A stretch of 37,470 nt of DNA from RPQJ01 sp041910015. GTDB lineage: Bacteria > Pseudomonadota > Gammaproteobacteria > Steroidobacterales > Steroidobacteraceae. Within the stretch, counting starts at the first letter, position 1, and each line of letters begins with the position of its first letter. Of this stretch, positions 32,072 through 37,470 are shown piece by piece. The stretch is from NCBI GenBank assembly GCA_041910015.1, contig JAYRRR010000026.1:1-37470 (forward strand). The letters run 5' to 3'. The notes below the pieces were generated by a model. That model was not told the origin of the DNA and searched no databases. It saw nothing but the letters and a program-made list of their open reading frames with translations. Made by a program: the position numbers and the translations under genes.

Positions 32072-33508
32072 TCAACGGTTGAGGATGTCGATCGCCCGCT
32101 TGTCCGCGTTCAGCGCCGCCTCGTGCAGCGCCTCGCTCAGCGTCGGATGCGCGTGCATGGTGCGCTGGAGGTCCTCGGCACTCGCCGAGTAGTCCATGGC
32201 GAGCACTGCCTCGGCGATCAGTTCGCCGGCCATGGGCCCGATGATGTGGACGCCGAGGATCTCGTCGTCATCCTGCGCGGCAATGACCTTGCAGAAGCCC
32301 GCCGTCGCCTCCATCGCCCGCGCGCGCCCGCTCGCCGTGAACGGGAAGGTGCCCACCTTGTACTCGCGCCCGCCCTCCTTGACCTGCTGCTCCGTCTGCC
32401 CGACCCAGGCGATCTCCGGCGCCGTGTAGATCACCGACGGCACAGCCCCATAATTGACCTCGGAGTGCAGGCCCGCGATCAGGTCGGCAACCATGACGCC
32501 CTCTTCCTTGCCCTTGTGCGCGAGCATCGGGCCGCGCACGACGTCGCCGACCGCCCAGACGTTGCCGGCACCGGTGCGGCATTGGTCGTCGACCTCGATG
32601 AAGCCGCGCGCGTCCACCTTGACGCCCGTGCCCTCGCCGAGCAGCCCTGCAGTAAAAGGCCTGCGACCGATCGCGACCACGACCTTGTCCACTGTCACCG
32701 TCTGCTCGCCCCCGGCGTCCGTGTACCTGAGCGTGACGCCGTCCGGTCCGACATCGGCGCCACCGACCCTGGCTCCCAGGCGGACGTCGAGGCCCTGCTT
32801 CCTGAAGTGCCGCAGGGCTTCCTTCGCGACCGCCGCGTCGGCCATCCACAGGAACTGCTCCATGGCCTCGAGCACGACGACCCCGGCACCGAGCCGACGC
32901 CAGACACTGCCGAGTTCGAGGCCGATCACGCCCGCGCCGATGACGCCGAGACGCTTCGGCACGGCGTCGAACTCGAGCGCGCCCTGGGAATCGACGACGC
33001 GCTGGCCGTCGAAAGGCACGCTCGGCAACGGCATCGGCTGCGAGCCGGACGCCAGCACGACGTGTTTTGCGACGAGCTCACGCCGGCTGCCGTCCGCCGC
33101 CGTGTATTCGACCCGGTTGCCGGCGAGCAGCCGGCCGTGCCCCTGCAGCGCCGCGACGCCGGTGGCTTTGAGCATGCCCGCGATGCCCTGCGTCGAGCCC
33201 TTCACGATCGTCGCCTTGCGCTTCTGCATCCGGGCCAGGTCGAACGCGAGTCCCGTCGCCGCGATGCCGTGCGCCGCGAACTCCACCTGCGCGCGGTGAT
33301 AGAGCTCCGACGACTCGAGCAGCGCCTTCGACGGTATGCACCCCGCGTTCAGACACGTGCCGCCGAAGGTCCAGGAGCCGTCGGGGTTCTGCCACTCGTC
33401 GATGCACGCGACGGTGAGCTTGTTCTGCGCCGCGCGCAGCGCGCACGGGTATCCCGCGGGACCCGCACCGATCACGATGACGTCGAAGGAAGTGGCAGTA
33501 TCGGCCAT
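32072..33508 (-). CDS. lpdA: Dihydrolipoyl dehydrogenase (E3)
   Basis: The flavoprotein that reoxidises lipoamide in 2-oxoglutarate (and perhaps pyruvate) dehydrogenase. 478 residues. FAD site FDVIVIGAGPAGYPCALRAA, redox disulfide GGTC52-LNAG-C57-IPSK, NAD site KRLGVIGAGVIGLELGSVWR, second FAD motif NVWAVGDVVRGPMLAHKGKE, and the C-terminal His-Glu pair in HAHPTLSEALHEAA that completes the active site across the dimer. ATG start, 18 bases after sucB. It is the last gene of sucA-sucB-lpdA and converges on relA; the 60-base gap has no clear terminator. Confidence 0.97.
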   Translation of the reverse strand: MADTATSFDVIVIGAGPAGYPCALRAAQNKLTVACIDEWQNPDGSWTFGGTCLNAGCIPSKALLESSELYHRAQVEFAAHGIAATGLAFDLARMQKRKATIVKGSTQGIAGMLKATGVAALQGHGRLLAGNRVEYTAADGSRRELVAKHVVLASGSQPMPLPSVPFDGQRVVDSQGALEFDAVPKRLGVIGAGVIGLELGSVWRRLGAGVVVLEAMEQFLWMADAAVAKEALRHFRKQGLDVRLGARVGGADVGPDGVTLRYTDAGGEQTVTVDKVVVAIGRRPFTAGLLGEGTGVKVDARGFIEVDDQCRTGAGNVWAVGDVVRGPMLAHKGKEEGVMVADLIAGLHSEVNYGAVPSVIYTAPEIAWVGQTEQQVKEGGREYKVGTFPFTASGRARAMEATAGFCKVIAAQDDDEILGVHIIGPMAGELIAEAVLAMDYSASAEDLQRTMHAHPTLSEALHEAALNADKRAIDILNR

Positions 33509-33526
33509 GTTGGCTCCCGGGGTGAT

Positions 33527-34792
33527 TCAGACGTGCAGCAGCAGGCGCGCGGGATCTTCGAGCAGTTCCTTCACCGCGACGAGGAACTGCACCGCCTCCC
33601 GGCCGTCGATCAGGCGGTGATCGTAGGACAGCGCGAGGTACATCATCGGCCGGACCACGACCTGACCGTCGACCACCACGGGACGGTCCTGGATCTTGTG
33701 CATGCCGAGGATCGCACTCTGCGGCATGTTGAGGATCGGCGTCGAGAGCAGCGAGCCGAACACACCGCCATTGGTGATGGTGAACGTGCCGCCGGTGAGT
33801 TCCTCGAGCGTGAGCTGGCCGTCGCGGGCGCGGGTGGCGTAGCCGACGATGGCCTGCTCGATTTCGCCGAAGGCGAGCGCGTCGGCATTGCGCAGCACCG
33901 GCACCACCAGGCCGCGGTCGGTCGAGACGGCAACGCCGATGTCGTAATACTCGTGATAGACGATGTCGTTGCCGTCGACTGACGCGTTGACGACCGGAAA
34001 GCGCTTCAGCGCCTCGATGCTGGCCTTGACGAAGAACGACATGAAGCCGAGGCGTGCGCCGTGTTCCTTTTCGAAGCGGTCCCTGTACCGCGCGCGCAGG
34101 GCGTTGATGGACGCGAGGTCGACCTCGTTGAACGTCGTCAGCATCGCCGCCGTCGACTGCGCCTGCACGAGACGTTCGGCGATGCGCGCGCGCAGACGCG
34201 TCATCGGCACGCGACGCTCGCCCCTTGCGTCACCGCCCCCCCCGGCCGGACGGGTCGCGGCCGTCACTGCCGCAACGGGTACACAGGACGTACCTGCCGC
34301 CGCCGGACCGTCCTTGTCCGCGAGATGACTCAGCACGTCACCCTTGGTGATGCGGCCGTCACGACCCGACCCGACGATGGCCGACGGCTCGAGCCGGTGC
34401 TCCTCGACGAGCCGGCGCACCGATGGCGCGAGCCTGTCGCCGGCCTTCGCGTCGCCCGTCTCCACGGGCGCGGCCGACTGCGGGGCGGCCTGCGGAGTCG
34501 CGGCTGGCGGACCGCCGGCTCCCGCGGCCTTCGCCGAGGTGCCCGCGGCGGCGCCTTCCTCGATGATCGCGAGCAGTTGCCCACCCGTGACGGTGTCGCC
34601 GTTGTGGACCTTGAGTTCCCTGAGCACACCGGCCGTCGGCGCCGGCACCTCGAGCATCACCTTGTCGGTCTCGAGGTCGACGAGGTTCTCGTCGCGCTGG
34701 ACCACGTCGCCAGGCTGCTTGCGCCACTCGACGACCGTGGCGTCGGCGACGGACTCGGGCAGTTGCGGGACGCGAACCTCGATCGTGCTCAT
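33527..34792 (-). CDS. sucB: Dihydrolipoyllysine succinyltransferase, E2 of 2-oxoglutarate dehydrogenase
   Basis: The core of the 2-oxoglutarate dehydrogenase complex, which transfers succinyl groups to CoA. 421 residues. It starts MSTIEVRVPQLPESVADATV; the lipoyl domain carries the modified lysine in VDLETDKVMLEVPAP. An Ala/Pro/Gly linker, the E3-binding domain (LAPSVRRLVEEHRLEPSAI ... GRDGRITKGDVL) and the catalytic domain follow. The catalytic motif is YLALSYDHRLIDGREAVQFL with the active-site His and Asp, and GGTFTITNGGVFGSLLSTPI is also typical. The ATG at 34792 overlaps the sucA TGA as ATGA. A run of eight C (34236-34243, plus strand) lies in the linker region. Confidence 0.97.
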   Translation of the reverse strand: MSTIEVRVPQLPESVADATVVEWRKQPGDVVQRDENLVDLETDKVMLEVPAPTAGVLRELKVHNGDTVTGGQLLAIIEEGAAAGTSAKAAGAGGPPAATPQAAPQSAAPVETGDAKAGDRLAPSVRRLVEEHRLEPSAIVGSGRDGRITKGDVLSHLADKDGPAAAGTSCVPVAAVTAATRPAGGGGDARGERRVPMTRLRARIAERLVQAQSTAAMLTTFNEVDLASINALRARYRDRFEKEHGARLGFMSFFVKASIEALKRFPVVNASVDGNDIVYHEYYDIGVAVSTDRGLVVPVLRNADALAFGEIEQAIVGYATRARDGQLTLEELTGGTFTITNGGVFGSLLSTPILNMPQSAILGMHKIQDRPVVVDGQVVVRPMMYLALSYDHRLIDGREAVQFLVAVKELLEDPARLLLHV

Positions 34793-37470
34793 GACTTCTT
34801 CCTGGTGCTGCCGGCGGCTCGCCCGCGGCTGGGCGGGCGCACCGACGGTTCGTGGGGGCTGGCCGTCAGCGCGGCCGTGACGAGGCCGTGCTGCTCCGAG
34901 GCGTGCAGTTGCATGATGCCCGTCGCCGGGGCAGCCGCCGGCCGCCGGCCCGAATAGAGCAGATCCCGTCGACCCTCGAGCGGCTCCTGCAGGCGATGGC
35001 GGATCTGGTACCAGGCGCCCTGGTTCTGCGGCTCTTCCTGGCACCAGACGATCTCGCGCGCGTGCGGATACCGCGCCAGCGCCGCGGCGTAATCCTGGGC
35101 GGGAAAGGGATAGAGTTGCTCGATGCGCACGATCGCCACGTTGCGGATGTCCGTGGCGCGCCGCTGCTCCAGCAGATCGAAATACACCTTGCCGGAGCAG
35201 AACACCACGCGGTCGACGTCCTGCGCCGGCAGGTCGTCGACCTCGCCGATCACCTCGTGGAACGAGCCGCGAGTGAGTTCGTCGAACGCCGAGACGGAGA
35301 GCTTGTGCCGCAGCAGGCTCTTCGGCGTCATGACGATGAGCGGCTTGCGGAACGGGCGCAGCATCTGCCGTCGCAGCATGTGGAACATCTGCGCCGGCGT
35401 CGACGGTACGCACACCGACATGTTGTTCTCGGCGCACAGTTGCAGGAACCGCTCGAGACGCGCCGACGAATGCTCGGGGCCCTGGCCCTCGTAGCCGTGC
35501 GGCAGGAACAGCGTGAGCCCGCAGATGCGACCCCACTTGGTCTCGCCGGAGGAAATGAACTGGTCGATGATCACCTGCGCGCCGTTTGCGAAGTCGCCGA
35601 ACTGCCCTTCCCAGATGACGAGGCAGTTCGGGTCGGTGATCGAATAGCCATACTCGAAGCCGAGCACCGCTTCCTCGGACAGCAGCGAGTCCGTGACGCG
35701 AAAGCGCGGCTGGCCGGGCCGCAGGTGCATCAGCGGCACGTACGTGGCGCCGGTGCCCTGGTCGTGGCCGACGGCGTGGCGGTGGAAGAAAGTGCCGCGG
35801 CCGCTGTCCTGGCCGGTCAGCCGGATCTCGTAGCCACCCTCCAGCAGGGATGCGTACGCGAGCGTCTCGGCGAAGCCCCAGTCGACCATCTGCTGACCCG
35901 CCGCCATCCGGCGCCGGTCGTCGACGATCTTCTGCACCTGGCGGTGCAGCCTGAACCCTTCGGGGAAGCTCGTGACCTTCGCCGCCAGGTCCCTGAGCGT
36001 CGCGGCGTGCACACCCGTGGTGATCTCCTCGGACCAGTCCACGTCGCGGAACCTGCTCCAGTCGACCGTGTACTTGTTGCCGATCATGCCGACGACGTTG
36101 CGGGTCTGCGGCTTGCCTTCGTCGAGACCACGGCGGTACTGCTCGACCAGCGCGTCGGCATCGCCTGGTGTGATGACGCCCGCCGCGACGAGTCTGTCCG
36201 CATGGAGCTGGCGCGTCGTGGGCTTGCGGCGGATCGTCGCATACATGACCGGCTGGGTGGCCGCCGGCTCGTCGGCCTCGTTGTGACCGAGGCGGCGATA
36301 GCAGACGAGGTCGATGACCACGTCCTTCCGGAATTTCGCACGGTAGTCGACCGCGAAGCGCGCCGCGAACACCACGGCCTCCGGATCATCGCCGTTCACG
36401 TGCAGGATCGGTGCCTCGATCATCTTCGCGACGTCGCTGCAGTACAGCGTCGAGCGCGTGTCGCGCGCGTCGTGGGTCGTGAAGCCGACCTGGTTGTTGA
36501 TGATCACGTGGATCGTGCCGCCCGTGCGGAACGCGCGGGTCTGCGACATCTGCAGCGTTTCCTGGATGACGCCCTGCCCCGCGAAGGCCGCATCGCCGTG
36601 GATCAGTACCGGCATGACCTTTTCGCCACGCTCGTCGCCGCGTCGCTCCTGACGCGCGCGCACCGAGCCCTCGACGACGGCGTCGACGACCTCGAGGTGC
36701 GAGGGATTGAACGCGAGCGCGACGTGCACGTTGCCCGCGGGCGTGCGCACGTCGCACGAGAAGCCCTTGTGATACTTGACGTCGCTCGAGCCTTCGAGCG
36801 CCTTGAGGTCGTACTTGCCCTCGAATTCGGAGAACAGCGCCTCGGGGGACTTGCCGAGCACGTTGACCAGCACATTGAGGCGGCCGCGGTGCGCCATGCC
36901 GAGCACGACGTCCTCGACGCCGTGCCCGCCGCCGCACTGGATCACCTGCTCGAGCAGCGGAATCAGGCTGTCGCCGCCCTCGAGCGAAAAGCGCTTCTGC
37001 GCCGGGTAGCGCGTCGCGAGGTAGCGCTCGAGCCCCTCGGCCATGGTCAGGTGCCAGAGGATCTCCCGGCGTTGCCCGGAACCGAAGTGTTGCGTCAGCC
37101 GGCCGACCTGGAACCGGTCCTGCAGCCACAGACGCTCGGTCTCGTCGGAGACGTGCGCGAATTCCGCGCCGATCGTGCCGCAGTAGATGTGCCTGAGTTG
37201 CGCGAGGATGTCGCGCAGAGGCAGCCGCGGCTTGATCGCCTCGTTGCGGCTGCCGGTGAGGAACTCGGTGTCGAAGTCGGCTTCCGTCAGGCCGAGGTAT
37301 TCGAGCGTGAGCACCTGCGGCATCGGCCGGACCATGAGGCCAAGCGGGTCGATGTCGGCGATCAGGTGGCCGCGGTTCGAGTAGATCTGGATCATGCGCG
37401 AGACCGCGCCCTGCCTGGCCGCCGCGCCACCCGCGGTCGGCGGTGAACCGGCCGGCGCGGGCACGCCCGA
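34789..37470 (-). CDS. sucA: 2-oxoglutarate dehydrogenase E1 component, N-terminus beyond the window
   Basis: A thiamine-diphosphate enzyme that decarboxylates 2-oxoglutarate and succinylates the E2 lipoyl group. About 893 residues are in the window; some 70-80 N-terminal residues, including the E2-binding peptide, lie past base 37470. The GTG at 37464 is an internal codon, not the start. Visible motifs are SNRGHLIADIDPLGL, GAEFAHVSDETERLWLQDR, VVLGMAHRGRLNVLVNVLGK, the HGDAAFAGQGVIQETLQMSQ cofactor region, NNQVGFTTHDARDTRSTLYC, and the C-terminal IVWCQEEPQNQGAWYQIRHR. After the usual family end (GRRPAAAPATGIMQLH) there is an extra basic Ser/Arg tail of about 30 residues. First gene of sucA-sucB-lpdA. 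Confidence 0.97.
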   Translation of the reverse strand, partial: SGVPAPAGSPPTAGGAAARQGAVSRMIQIYSNRGHLIADIDPLGLMVRPMPQVLTLEYLGLTEADFDTEFLTGSRNEAIKPRLPLRDILAQLRHIYCGTIGAEFAHVSDETERLWLQDRFQVGRLTQHFGSGQRREILWHLTMAEGLERYLATRYPAQKRFSLEGGDSLIPLLEQVIQCGGGHGVEDVVLGMAHRGRLNVLVNVLGKSPEALFSEFEGKYDLKALEGSSDVKYHKGFSCDVRTPAGNVHVALAFNPSHLEVVDAVVEGSVRARQERRGDERGEKVMPVLIHGDAAFAGQGVIQETLQMSQTRAFRTGGTIHVIINNQVGFTTHDARDTRSTLYCSDVAKMIEAPILHVNGDDPEAVVFAARFAVDYRAKFRKDVVIDLVCYRRLGHNEADEPAATQPVMYATIRRKPTTRQLHADRLVAAGVITPGDADALVEQYRRGLDEGKPQTRNVVGMIGNKYTVDWSRFRDVDWSEEITTGVHAATLRDLAAKVTSFPEGFRLHRQVQKIVDDRRRMAAGQQMVDWGFAETLAYASLLEGGYEIRLTGQDSGRGTFFHRHAVGHDQGTGATYVPLMHLRPGQPRFRVTDSLLSEEAVLGFEYGYSITDPNCLVIWEGQFGDFANGAQVIIDQFISSGETKWGRICGLTLFLPHGYEGQGPEHSSARLERFLQLCAENNMSVCVPSTPAQMFHMLRRQMLRPFRKPLIVMTPKSLLRHKLSVSAFDELTRGSFHEVIGEVDDLPAQDVDRVVFCSGKVYFDLLEQRRATDIRNVAIVRIEQLYPFPAQDYAAALARYPHAREIVWCQEEPQNQGAWYQIRHRLQEPLEGRRDLLYSGRRPAAAPATGIMQLHASEQHGLVTAALTASPHEPSVRPPSRGRAAGSTRKKS

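Noticed and set aside
34236..34243. Run of eight C (plus strand) in sucB
   Set aside because: It lies in the flexible linker and is shorter than the tolA tract; in a GC-rich genome it is not remarkable on its own.
34852..37446. An 864-residue plus-strand open frame opposite sucA
   Set aside because: Same codon-position effect; sucA on the minus strand has every E1 motif. Similar long frames opposite pnp, infB, nusA, ruvB and lpdA were rejected for the same reason.
1..37470. CRISPR arrays, prophage genes, defence or biosynthetic clusters
   Set aside because: No regularly spaced repeats, integrase, phage structural genes, nuclease/methylase systems or large synthases were found; apart from the patch at 20.2-21.2 kb the window is housekeeping sequence.

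Overview
The window is GC-rich, gene-dense chromosomal DNA from a gammaproteobacterium. The clues are a zipA/smc pair, a rimP-nusA-infB-rbfA-truB-rpsO-pnp block, a ruvCAB-tol-pal-cpoB-queE-queC-tRNA-Lys block, and a RelA that is separate from SpoT. A DksA with a long Lys/Ala-rich N-terminus and a degenerate zinc finger, short-form homogentisate dioxygenase and fumarylacetoacetase, and a PhaR homologue point to a xanthomonad-like or related deep-branching lineage. That placement is inference from family knowledge; no 16S gene is present.

Layout. Bases 1-3759 (minus): the start of zipA and complete smc. 3891-6191 (plus): dksA, gluQ and phaR, tightly packed or overlapping. 6287-14812 (minus): rimP-nusA-infB-rbfA-truB-rpsO-pnp, the transcription, translation-initiation and RNA-decay operon, with its own rpsO promoter and an rpsO/pnp hairpin. 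14871-14953: two tandem Rho-independent terminators that close the next operon. 15086-19600 (minus): a compact tyrosine-catabolism operon, hpd-hmgA-fahA-aminotransferase, with a palindrome sitting inside its predicted promoter. 19729-20127: a small lipoprotein gene of unknown function.

20238-21207 is the only clearly accessory patch. It holds a 3' fragment of a tRNA-Phe gene (a typical integration scar), a decayed nucleotidyltransferase pseudogene, an intact winged-helix regulator with a perfect palindromic operator, and tandem repeats resembling the end of an IS21-type element, all next to an intact tRNA-Lys(UUU). 21308-29714 (minus): ruvC-ruvA-ruvB-tolQ-tolR-tolA-tolB-pal-cpoB-queE-queC, lacking the ybgC gene often found before tolQ. 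29891-32011 (plus): relA, whose GTG start overlaps the stop of a four-codon reading frame. 32072-37470 (minus): sucA (5' end beyond the window), sucB and lpdA, the 2-oxoglutarate dehydrogenase complex.

Most of the window is conserved housekeeping sequence. I found no CRISPR array, defence island, prophage or biosynthetic cluster, and no convincing wholly new system. The points most worth a second look are the accessory patch at 20.2-21.2 kb, the missing canonical start codon of gluQ, the cysteine-depleted DksA, the operator inside the hpd promoter, the ten-cytosine tract in tolA, the possible leader peptide of relA, and the repeated use of 4-base GTGA stop/start overlaps.
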